A DNA stretch of 64,000 nucleotides, taken from the NCBI GenBank assembly GCA_036564245.1, contig DATCKU010000086.1, positions 1 through 64,000 on the forward strand, written 5' to 3'. Shown here in pieces: positions 26,984-35,662 of this stretch. This DNA comes from Thermasporomyces sp036564245. Lineage in GTDB: Bacteria > Actinomycetota > Actinomycetes > Propionibacteriales > Actinopolymorphaceae. The position numbers were made by a program, and so were the translations under genes. Positions within the stretch are counted from its first letter, which is position 1. Every line of letters starts with the position of its first letter. A model generated the notes under the pieces. The model saw only the letters and a list, made by a program, of their open reading frames with translations. It was not told where the DNA came from and made no database searches.

Positions 26984-28507
26984 TCACAGGTCCAGCCGTC
27001 TGGCGAGATCCGACCGCAGGACGCCGTGTGGGTCGATCCGAGAGCGTACTGCGCGCCAGGCATCGAGCTCGGGATACATCGCCGCCATCATGTCCGCCGA
27101 CAGCCGCGAGTCCTTCGCGAGATAGACCCGGCCACCGGCCTCGGCCACGCGCGTGTCGAAGTCCCGGAGCAGTCCGGGCAACCTGCGGTCTCCCACGGGG
27201 ATGTCGAGCGCGAGCGTCCAGCCGGGTTGGGGGAACGACAACGGCGCGGGGTTGCGGGAGCCGAAACGCTTGAGCACGGCGAGGAACGAGGGGACGCGCA
27301 TCGCGGCCAGGTCGGCGACGATCGAGCGCAGGGTGTCCTCGGCGTCGAACGGTACGACGAACTGGTACTGCACGAAGCCGCGATTGCCGTACAGCCGGTT
27401 CCATCCGTCGACGCCGTCCAGGGGGTGGAAGAAGGCGGGAATGGATTGGATGGCGGTGTGGCTCCGACCGCCAGGGAAGCAGGCTTTGCGGTACCACCAC
27501 TCGTTGAACGCGCGGACGCTGACCGCGTTGAGCAACCCCGAGGGTGCCCACGGCGGTGCGGTGAGCCGTGGCCGGGCGTCGAAACGCAGCGGGTCGCGAC
27601 GCATCTTGGCTGGGAGTTCGTCCACCGCCGCGTGCCGACCATGGGTGATGACACCGCGACCCAGTGACGATCCCCGGGCCAGCAGGTCGATCCACGCCAC
27701 CGAGTAGGGGAATGCCTCGTCGGAGGCTGTCATGGTCGCGAGGAGCTCGTCCAGGTTGGCGGCCCGACGGGTCTGCACCCACATGCGTGACGTCTCCACG
27801 GGAATGCAGCGGAACGTCGCGTCGACGACGACGCCGGTGAGACCCATTCCGCCGACGGTGGCCCAGAACAGCTCGCTCGCCGGGATGTCCGAGCCATGCA
27901 AAGCGTCAGGGTCTTTGAGCGGGCTGTTGCCTGTGCCCGCGAGCGGCTCGTCGCGGGCGTGCTCGACATAGCCGTGGATACCTTCGAGATGCGTCTTCGG
28001 GTCCGAGCCCGCAGGGCGCAGCGAAAGGCCCGTTTCGTTGGGCAGGTCGCTGACCTGGACCACGCGGCCACCGGGGAGCACCAGAGTGAGTCCCAGCAGG
28101 AAGCAGCCGAACGATCCGGCGACATGGTGGTTCTTTCCGTGGATGTCTGCTGCGACTGCCCCGCCGACCGTGACATACCGGGTCCCGGGGGTTACCGGCA
28201 CGAACCATCCGCGTGGCAGCAGCTCGCGGATGAGCGTGTCGAAGCTCGTTCCCGTGGACGCGGTGACGATGCCACGGTCGGCATCGATGTCGAGCCGCGC
28301 TGGCAATGTCGTGCAGTCGAGGACGACGCCGCCTGCGTCTTGAGCCGCGTCGCCGTACGAGCGGCCGAGCCCGCGCGCGATGAGCCCACGTGGTGGTGGA
28401 TCGGCAAGCAGTCGGGCGATCTCCTCGACCGAGCGGGGAGCTACGACATGCGCGGCCGTAGGGCTGGTCCGCCCCCATCCGGTGAGCAAGCGGCGTTCAG
28501 ACGACAT
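26984..28507 (-). CDS. dprE1: Decaprenylphosphoryl-beta-D-ribose 2-oxidase
   Basis: 507-residue FAD enzyme of the vanillyl-alcohol oxidase type. The FAD domain shows GLGRSYGDAAQ and VTVGGAVAADIHGKNHH; the C-terminus LAKDSR carries the active-site lysine of the family. It oxidises the 2'-hydroxyl of decaprenyl-phosphoribose. The residue matching mycobacterial Cys387, the covalent benzothiazinone target, is alanine (W-T-L-A-L-D, codon 27209-27211). ATG 28507 overlaps the ubiA stop by 11 bases, so translation is coupled. At about 50 residues longer than the mycobacterial enzyme, it has extra loops in the middle. Confidence 0.9.
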   Translation of the reverse strand: MSSERRLLTGWGRTSPTAAHVVAPRSVEEIARLLADPPPRGLIARGLGRSYGDAAQDAGGVVLDCTTLPARLDIDADRGIVTASTGTSFDTLIRELLPRGWFVPVTPGTRYVTVGGAVAADIHGKNHHVAGSFGCFLLGLTLVLPGGRVVQVSDLPNETGLSLRPAGSDPKTHLEGIHGYVEHARDEPLAGTGNSPLKDPDALHGSDIPASELFWATVGGMGLTGVVVDATFRCIPVETSRMWVQTRRAANLDELLATMTASDEAFPYSVAWIDLLARGSSLGRGVITHGRHAAVDELPAKMRRDPLRFDARPRLTAPPWAPSGLLNAVSVRAFNEWWYRKACFPGGRSHTAIQSIPAFFHPLDGVDGWNRLYGNRGFVQYQFVVPFDAEDTLRSIVADLAAMRVPSFLAVLKRFGSRNPAPLSFPQPGWTLALDIPVGDRRLPGLLRDFDTRVAEAGGRVYLAKDSRLSADMMAAMYPELDAWRAVRSRIDPHGVLRSDLARRLDL

Positions 28508-29405
28508 AGACACCAACGGCGATGCAGGCTACGAGGGCAAGTCCGGAAAGGAGCAGCATCGAGTCGGAGAGCACGACCTCCTCCGGTTCCTCGCCGAATC
28601 CAGTGTCGACCAGCATGGCGTACCTCAGAATTCCCACCGCGAACGGCACGATCGAGATCCCGAAGGCCAACCGGGCCAGGCCTTCGTGTTCGAACGCCCA
28701 CAGGCAGTACGACACGAGCAAGGCGCCCGAAGACGTCGCTCGTACGTACCACAAGAACTCTTTGCTATAGAGCCGCAGCGTTGCACGCGACTCGCCGCGC
28801 TCGCCGTTCGCGAGTTCGGCCTCTCGCTTCCCGGCGACCATGAAGAGTGACCCGAGCGTCGCGACGATGAGGAACCAGCTCGACATGGGTACCGCGACGG
28901 CCACCGCCCCAGCCGCCGCGCGCAGCACGAAGCCGCCCGCCACGCTGATCAGGTCGAGGATGGGAACCCGCTTGAGGTGCAGGGAGTAGGCGGTGGTGAG
29001 GATGACGTACGCCAGGACGATCGCCGTGAGCTGCCACCGCCCGGTGAGCATCGACACGGCGAGGCCACCGACAAGGCAGCAACCTCCTGCGACATAGGCG
29101 AGCGTCGGTGAGATCGTGCCCGCGGCGACTGGTCGATGGCGCTTGCGGGGATGGAGCCGGTCGGCGGCCGCGTCGCGCGCGTCGTTGACGAGGTAGGTGC
29201 CGCTCGCCGCAAGGCAGAACGCCAGGAACGCAATGGCCGTGGCCAGAAGCGAATCGGGCTGATCCAACACCCCGGCTGCGGCCGGAGCAGCGAGGACGAG
29301 GACGTTCTTCAGCCACTGCTTGGGGCGGCAGGCACCGAGGAGGCCGCGGAGGCGCGTCGCGCGCTGCGGCGGCGAGGAGGTGCGTTCGGTGGCGGCCGTC
29401 GTCAC
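28497..29405 (-). CDS. Decaprenyl-phosphate phosphoribosyltransferase (UbiA family)
   Basis: 302-residue polytopic prenyltransferase. The first Asp-rich motif is NDARDAAAD at residues 74-82, followed by RKRHRPVAAG; the second polar loop is YSLHLKRVPILDL. This is the pattern of the mycobacterial enzyme that joins PRPP to decaprenyl phosphate. It is the first gene of the ubiA-dprE1-dprE2 unit. The GTG at 29405 is 9 bases from a TAGGAT box (29420-29415). The phosphatase that acts between this step and DprE1 is not in the window. Confidence 0.88.
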   Translation of the reverse strand: MTTAATERTSSPPQRATRLRGLLGACRPKQWLKNVLVLAAPAAAGVLDQPDSLLATAIAFLAFCLAASGTYLVNDARDAAADRLHPRKRHRPVAAGTISPTLAYVAGGCCLVGGLAVSMLTGRWQLTAIVLAYVILTTAYSLHLKRVPILDLISVAGGFVLRAAAGAVAVAVPMSSWFLIVATLGSLFMVAGKREAELANGERGESRATLRLYSKEFLWYVRATSSGALLVSYCLWAFEHEGLARLAFGISIVPFAVGILRYAMLVDTGFGEEPEEVVLSDSMLLLSGLALVACIAVGVYVV

Positions 29406-29625
29406 GTCGGCCCGATCCTATCCACGGTTCCTCTCCATTCGCTGGTCTTGTCGTCCAGAGCTTTCGCGCGTGGTCGTCGAGATTAGGCGACGGCCGCTGG
29501 CTCCCCCTGGGCTCTGCGCGGCGTGAGACTCGGCCCGGCGAGGGCCTCGCCCTGGTCGGGAACCATGAGCGTCCACTGGGTGGACACGAGTCTCGTACGC
29601 GGGCAGCGCTGTCTAGCCTGCGACC

Positions 29626-30450
29626 ATGCGGTCGGTCGACACGTCCCGGGATGGTGCGGTTTACACCCATGGGCACCACGAGTCGGTGCTGCGATCTCAC
29701 CGGTGGCGCACCGCTGAGAACTCAGCCGCGTACCTGCTGCCACGACTTCGGCCCGGAATGTCCCTCCTGGACGTGGGCTGCGGCCCTGGGACGCTGACCG
29801 CTGATCTCGCCGCGCGGGTCGCGCCTGGACGCGTCACGGCGGTGGAGGTCACCGAAGAGGTTCTCGATCTGGCCCGAGCCGAGGCCGAGGCGCGTGGGGT
29901 CACCACCATCGACTTCGTGGTGGGCGACGTTCACCGCCTGCAGTTTCCCGACGGTCGCTTCGACGTCGTCCACGCCCACCAGGTCTTGCAGCACGTCGCC
30001 CATCCGGTGCAGGCGTTACGGGAGATGCGACGGGTCTGCGTGCCGGGAGGTGTCGTCGCCGCCCGCGACAGCGACTACGCCGGCTTTGTCTGGTTTCCTC
30101 GCATCCCCGAGCTCGACATCTGGCTGGATCTCTATCGCACGGTGGCGAGGTCGAACGGCGGCGAACCCGACGCGGGCCGGCACCTGCTTTCGTGGGCGAA
30201 CGCCGCGGGCTTTACGGACGTGAAGGCATCGGCCAGCGTCTGGTGCTTCGCCAACCCGGACGAACGCGCCTGGTGGGGCGGCATGTGGGCCGACCGCATC
30301 CTGAGGTCCGATCTCGCACACCAGCTTCAGCAAAGAGGGCTCGCCGATCAGGCACTCCTGCAACGGATCTCGGATGCGTGGCGGACGTGGGCCGACGAGC
30401 CGGACGGCTGGCTCTGCGTAGTCCACGGTGAGATCCTCTGCATCGCGTGA
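29626..30450 (+). CDS. UbiE/MenG-like class I methyltransferase
   Basis: 274 residues. SAM motif I is LLDVGCGPGTLTADLA, then VTAVEVTEEVLDLA, FVVGDVHRLQFPDGRFDVVHAH and a post-motif VCVPGGVVAARD. The C-terminal domain is Trp-rich (CFANPDERAWWGGMWADR). The substrate is unknown. ATG 29626 is 6 bases after TAGCCT (29614-29619), giving a leaderless message. It is divergent from ubiA across 220 bases in which I see no further gene. Confidence 0.85.
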   Translation: MRSVDTSRDGAVYTHGHHESVLRSHRWRTAENSAAYLLPRLRPGMSLLDVGCGPGTLTADLAARVAPGRVTAVEVTEEVLDLARAEAEARGVTTIDFVVGDVHRLQFPDGRFDVVHAHQVLQHVAHPVQALREMRRVCVPGGVVAARDSDYAGFVWFPRIPELDIWLDLYRTVARSNGGEPDAGRHLLSWANAAGFTDVKASASVWCFANPDERAWWGGMWADRILRSDLAHQLQQRGLADQALLQRISDAWRTWADEPDGWLCVVHGEILCIA

Positions 30451-30513
30451 GTTCGGCGTTGTTGGGGTGGTCGCAGCAAGAGAGCGCTTCGGTGCCGGCA
30501 CCGGAAACGTCAC

Positions 30514-30562
30514 AATGACCAGGCGCGGCGAGGACGCACCCACCGCGGCAGGTGCTGGCACC
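30514..30562 (+). repeat. Dispersed 49-nt 3'-end element, copy 3
   Basis: Begins AATGACCAGGCG, 63 bases after the methyltransferase stop, and ends GGCACC at exactly 49 bases. The GCAGGTGCTGGCACC end matches the 38695 and 43128 copies position by position. CGCGG and CCGCG can pair inside. Confidence 0.7.
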
Positions 30563-30632
30563 AAGCGACGCTCACTCTCACCCGGTGACGGAGTCCGTTG
30601 GGTGCGTGGACATTTGAGGGGGTCACGCCGCG

Positions 30633-30655
30633 TTTGGTCATTCTCCGTGACCAAA
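30633..30655. promoter_or_regulatory. Perfect hairpin/operator upstream of lysC
   Basis: TTTGGTCA (30633-30640) and TGACCAAA (30648-30655) are a perfect 8-bp inverted repeat around 7 bases. It lies about 36 bases before the presumed -10 box of lysC, in the -35 to upstream zone. It could be a repressor site or the terminator hairpin of the preceding transcript. Confidence 0.5.
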
Positions 30656-30818
30656 GGATGGACAATCCGTTCAGACGGCGTCGCGGTCTGTAGACTGTGG
30701 CGCGGCAACGGAGCCGTCCTGGGCCGGGGACAGGCCGGTCTGGGCGTTCGATGTGACCCGAGGCACATACCCTCGGAGCAGATCGGAGTAGTCGACCGCC
30801 GAGCAGGAGCGTCATCTC

Positions 30819-32182
<1,364 letters not shown>

Positions 32183-32186
<4 letters not shown>

Positions 32187-33310
32187 GCCAACCCGTTGAG
32201 ACGTCGACCGTTCCGCTTCGCCCCAAGGCTTCTGCGCTTCGCCCGACCCTTGCCGTCGTGGGCGCGACCGGGGCCGTGGGCTCGGTGATGCTGCAGCTGT
32301 TGTCGACCCGCCAGGACATCTGGGGTGAGATCCGGTTGATCGCGTCGCCGCGTTCGGCCGGTCGGAAGCTCACGGTGCGCGGCGAGGAGGTGGAGGTCGT
32401 CGCGCTCTCCGAGGACTGCTTCGACGGCGTTGACGTCGCGATGTTCGACGTGCCGGACGAGGTCTCGGCGGAGTGGGCGCCGATCGCGGCCGCGCGCGGA
32501 GCGGTCGTTGTCGACAACTCGGGTGCGTTCCGGATGGACCCCGAGGTGCCGCTCGTCGTACCCGAGGTGAACGCATCGGAGGTCCGGAAGCGGCCGAAGG
32601 GCATCATCGCCAACCCCAACTGCACCACGCTGGCGATGATCGTGGTGATCGGCGTGCTGCACCGCACGTACGAGCTCGAGTCTCTCGTCGTCGCCTCGTA
32701 CCAGGCCGCGTCGGGTGCCGGTCAGGCCGGGATCGACACGTTGTACGACCAGGTGGCCAAGGTTGCCGGACACCGGGAGATCGGGACTCGAGCCGGTGAC
32801 GTGCGCCGGATCGTGGGCGACGACCTCGGTCCGTTCCCGGCGCCCTTGGCGTTCAACGTGGTGCCGTGGGCGGGTTCGCTGCGCGACGACGGCTGGACCA
32901 GCGAGGAGATGAAGGTACGTCTGGAGTCGCGCAAGATCCTCGGTCTTCCCAACCTCGCGGTGTCCGCGACGTGCGTGCGCGTTCCGGTCGTGACGACACA
33001 CTCGCTCGCGGTCCATGCGCGGTTCGCCCGTGAGGTCGATGTCGACGAGGTGCGCGAGATCCTGCTGGACTCGCCTGGCGTGTTGCTCTACGACGAGCCG
33101 GACAAGCTCGAGTTCCCGACGCCGGCCGACGTCGTGGGCACCGACCCGACGTGGGTGGGCCGCCTGCGCAAGTCGCTCGACGACCCTCAGGCGCTCGACA
33201 TGTTCGTGTGCGCGGACAACCTGCGCAAGGGCGCCGCTCTCAACACCGCCCAGATCGCCGAGCTGGTGGCTGCCGATCTCGCCGCCGCCCGTCAAAATGA
33301 CCACGTTTAG
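32183..33310 (+). CDS. asd: Aspartate-semialdehyde dehydrogenase
   Basis: 375 residues. The NADP-binding start is LAVVGATGAVGSVMLQLL, the catalytic cysteine is C147 in ANPNCTTLAM, and the substrate loop is QAASGAGQAGIDTL. A later THSLAVHARF carries the active-site histidine. It reduces aspartyl phosphate to the semialdehyde. The N-terminus is about 20 residues longer than usual; an internal start near ALRPTLAVVG is possible, but the ATGA overlap with lysC supports 32183. The last codons (QNDHV) are supplied by a 3'-end element. Confidence 0.95.
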
Positions 33311-33344
33311 CTGGCTCTCGTGACCGATGCGTGGCTTCCATGCC
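33296..33344 (+). repeat. 3'-end element, variant form, copy A
   Basis: AATGACCACGTT opens the element inside the last codons of asd. CTTCCA occurs about 8 bases before the 49-base mark, as in the copy at 60636. The GGCAC end of the main form is absent, so this is a second subtype. Confidence 0.5.
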
Positions 33345-33487
33345 CAGCGTGGGTCGCGGAAGCCGCGCATCGCACGTGTCGGTGGGTCGGCGCGTGAGCT
33401 TGGCTGAGTACGGCGGCGCATGCTGCGTACGGTGGCCATGACGTCGTCGCCGAATCGCGGTTCGCGTGGCGTGTTCGTCGGCATCTC

Positions 33488-33519
33488 GATGAGAAGGCCA
33501 TGCGATGAGAAGGCCATAA
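33488..33519. repeat. Two tandem 16-base repeats
   Basis: GATGAGAAGGCCAT occurs twice in a row (33488 and 33504), 11 bases before the small-protein fragment. The rest of 33345-33530 shows only a small CGCGG/CCGCG hairpin near 33360 and no gene I can support. Confidence 0.6.
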
Positions 33520-33530
33520 GGTGAAGGCCG

Positions 33531-33743
33531 ATGGCCGTCCTGTCGTACTTCGTCAAGGTCGCTGAGGACGACCGTGCTGCGCGCTACCGGTTCGGCGGGA
33601 CGTCGGAGGGCATGCCGAGATCCCTGACCATCGACAAGGGGAGATGCCCCGTCGCGAGAAACTTGACAGTTTTCGGGGCCACGCAAGGTGCCGAGCCGTG
33701 TTGCACCTCCGGCAGGCGTAGTGCACATGGTCATTTGGAGTAG
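33531..33743 (+). pseudogene. 5' fragment of a small conserved protein
   Basis: ATG 33531 begins MAVLSYFVKVAEDDRAARY and continues RFGGTSEGMPRSLTIDK, which resembles the start of small (about 90-residue) actinobacterial proteins of unknown function. Beyond LTIDK the frame no longer looks like protein and runs into the antisense of the dispersed element at 33687. It is either frameshifted near 33640 or cut off there. Confidence 0.45.
33687..33735 (-). repeat. Dispersed 49-nt 3'-end element, copy 4
   Basis: On the − strand it starts AATGACCA at 33735 and ends TCGGCACC at 33687. The TGA of AATGACCA is itself the stop codon of the DUF418 gene. TGTGCACTACGCCTG is identical to the 47 kb copy. GGTGC and GCACC can pair within the core. 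Confidence 0.85.
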
Positions 33744-35014
33744 ACGAGGCGGCGCAACAGGGTTTCGGCGGGGCCGCGTCGGCCAAGCCGGCGGAGTACG
33801 TCGGCGGCCACGACGGTCGCGAGCCAGGTGGCGAGGGCGATGACGGCGGCTCCTGCGCTGCCGGTCGTCGCGCCCAGCCCTCCGAGGTACGGCGTGAAGA
33901 CGGCCACGAACACCACCGACTGCGCGAGGTAGCAGGACAACGACCGCTGTCCGCAGGCCGCCACGGCACGGACCACTGACTGGCTGAGCCGAGATCCGTT
34001 CCGGCCGGCGCCATCACGGCTGCCAGTCACCTGCTGAGGGTCGGCCGGATCGGCAGCGCTGCGACGCACGTGGGCGAACCGAGCCGCGATCAACCCGATC
34101 AACGCGGCGTACCCCAAGCCGCCGGCAACTCCGGTGAGCGTGTGCAGCGCGGCGAAGGTCAGGTCGGCGGCGAGGGAGTACGACGGCAGGACGCGGACGA
34201 CCCGCAGATCCAACGGAAGGCCTCCCACCACGGCGACCGTCAGGCCGACGACCGCAACCCGTCGCAGCAACCGACGGTGGCGCGCAGGATCCTCGAGCAG
34301 GCCACGGCGGCCGGCCCAGATCCCGACGAGCATCGGCGTCATGACCACGAGGGCGGAGTACGGCGTGCCCACGATCCAGTCGGTGAGCCGGAGCTCGGTG
34401 GCGTCGAGCGGATCCGGCGTGCTCAGTGCCGCCACCATCGAGGGTTGATCCTCGGGAACCACGAGGCCGTACGTCGCACCGAGCCCGGCGAGCGGCAACG
34501 CGAAGACAGCGGCGGCAGCGAGCAGCCGCGTATCGGACATCCGGAAGAGCGCCAGCGCGAGCAGACCCGCCAAGGCGTACGCACCGAGAATGTCCCCGGA
34601 GAAGAGCAGCAGCGCGTGCAGGAGGCCGAAGACCAACAGCCACAGGTTCCGGCGGACCAGCAGCGACTGGATCGCAGGCCACGTGCCACCGCTTGCGACC
34701 TGACGCTGGTACAGCTGCACCATGCCGTAACCGAAGAGCGCGGCGAACATCGGATACGCCCGGCCGTCGACGAACGTCACGACGAGGAACGTCGTGATCG
34801 TGTCCACCACCGAGTCCTCGATGATGTGCAGGCGCAGGCCCCGCGGTCGTGCGTGCAGGTAGAGCGGCGAGTTGGCGAGCGCGATGAAGGCCAGCATGAT
34901 GCCCCGCGCGAGATCAGGCGCGAGCGATCGCTCGGCGTCGGTGACTGGTCCGCGGGCGGGTCGACCGGCTGGGGGCGCGGCCAACTGCGGACCGGAGCGG
35001 GGCGTGGTCTGCAT
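33731..35014 (-). CDS. DUF418 family membrane protein
   Basis: 427 residues, about ten membrane segments. The N-terminal APDLARGIMLAFIALAN and DGRAYPMFAALFGYGMVQL motifs and the C-terminal RSLSCYLAQSVVF mark the DUF418/YeiB family of putative transporters or acyltransferase-like membrane proteins. ATG 35014 is 7 bases from a CAGGCT box, close to the leaderless pattern. The reading frame is open for another 120 codons upstream, but that part is not protein-like. Its stop codon is provided by the 3'-end element. Confidence 0.8.
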   Translation of the reverse strand: MQTTPRSGPQLAAPPAGRPARGPVTDAERSLAPDLARGIMLAFIALANSPLYLHARPRGLRLHIIEDSVVDTITTFLVVTFVDGRAYPMFAALFGYGMVQLYQRQVASGGTWPAIQSLLVRRNLWLLVFGLLHALLLFSGDILGAYALAGLLALALFRMSDTRLLAAAAVFALPLAGLGATYGLVVPEDQPSMVAALSTPDPLDATELRLTDWIVGTPYSALVVMTPMLVGIWAGRRGLLEDPARHRRLLRRVAVVGLTVAVVGGLPLDLRVVRVLPSYSLAADLTFAALHTLTGVAGGLGYAALIGLIAARFAHVRRSAADPADPQQVTGSRDGAGRNGSRLSQSVVRAVAACGQRSLSCYLAQSVVFVAVFTPYLGGLGATTGSAGAAVIALATWLATVVAADVLRRLGRRGPAETLLRRLVYSK

Positions 35015-35123
35015 GCGTCCGAGCCTGCCACCTGGGGCAGTGGTCCCGCCAAAGAAGTCGCAAGGTGCAAACTCGAGCCGCCGACAGGTGTCACCGCAGG
35101 CCGCCGCCGCGTAGGCTGCGTTC

Positions 35124-35540
35124 ATGGCCGAGGCGGAGAACGTCATGCACCGAGCCGCGATGTGGCTCACCAACCACGGGATCAGCCTGTTCGGCACCCG
35201 TGTGCTGAGGGTTCGGGGACGCAAGTCCGGCGAGACTCGGTCCACTCTCGTGAACGTCCTGCGCCTCGACGGCCAGCGATACCTGGTCGCGCCGCGCGGG
35301 CAGACCCAGTGGGTGCGCAACCTGCGCGCTGCCGGCGAAGGGGAGCTCGCGCTGGGCAGGCGGGTCGAGCCCATTCGCGCGGTGGAGCTCGCCGATCATG
35401 AGAAGCCGCCCCTGCTGCGTGCGTACCTCGAGCGGTGGGGATGGGAATCCAGCCAGTTCTTCGACGGCGTGACCGCCAAGTCCTCTGATGAGGAACTCCT
35501 GCGCGCGGCGCCAAGGCACCCGGTGTTCCGGATCAGCTGA
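35124..35540 (+). CDS. Deazaflavin (F420)-dependent nitroreductase family protein
   Basis: 138 residues of the Ddn/FDR family: RVLRVRGRKSGETRSTLV, then YLVAPRGQTQWVRNLRAAGEG and the C-terminal HPVFRI. These split-barrel proteins use reduced F420 on quinones or nitro compounds. It implies that the host makes F420, common in actinomycetes. ATG 35124 lies 6 bases after TAGGCT (35112-35117). It is divergent from the DUF418 gene. Confidence 0.85.
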   Translation: MAEAENVMHRAAMWLTNHGISLFGTRVLRVRGRKSGETRSTLVNVLRLDGQRYLVAPRGQTQWVRNLRAAGEGELALGRRVEPIRAVELADHEKPPLLRAYLERWGWESSQFFDGVTAKSSDEELLRAAPRHPVFRIS

Positions 35541-35662
35541 GCGCCAAAAAGGGGCGTCGCCGCACAAGTGGGTGCTCTGGGATCTGGCATCTCTCCTCCC
35601 CGGACCCAGCAAGTTCGACCTCTCGGCTGGCCGGGGAACGGACCCTGGCTAGGGTCGGATGC

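Larger units (their letters stand above)
30451..30818 (+). other. lysC upstream region
   Basis: This 368-base gap holds the 3'-end element at 30514, the TTTGGTCA hairpin at 30633 and a TAGACT -10-like box at 30691-30696. The box would give a lysC leader of about 115 bases. I see no protein gene and could not recognise a lysine riboswitch core. Confidence 0.5.

Noticed and set aside
30451..30818. Lysine riboswitch before lysC
   Set aside because: The five-helix core and conserved loops are not recognisable. Only simple hairpins are present.
35541..35662. T-box riboswitch before glyQS
   Set aside because: No T-box bulge consensus or terminator/antiterminator pair could be found, and the TAGGGT box 7 bases before the start argues for no leader at all.
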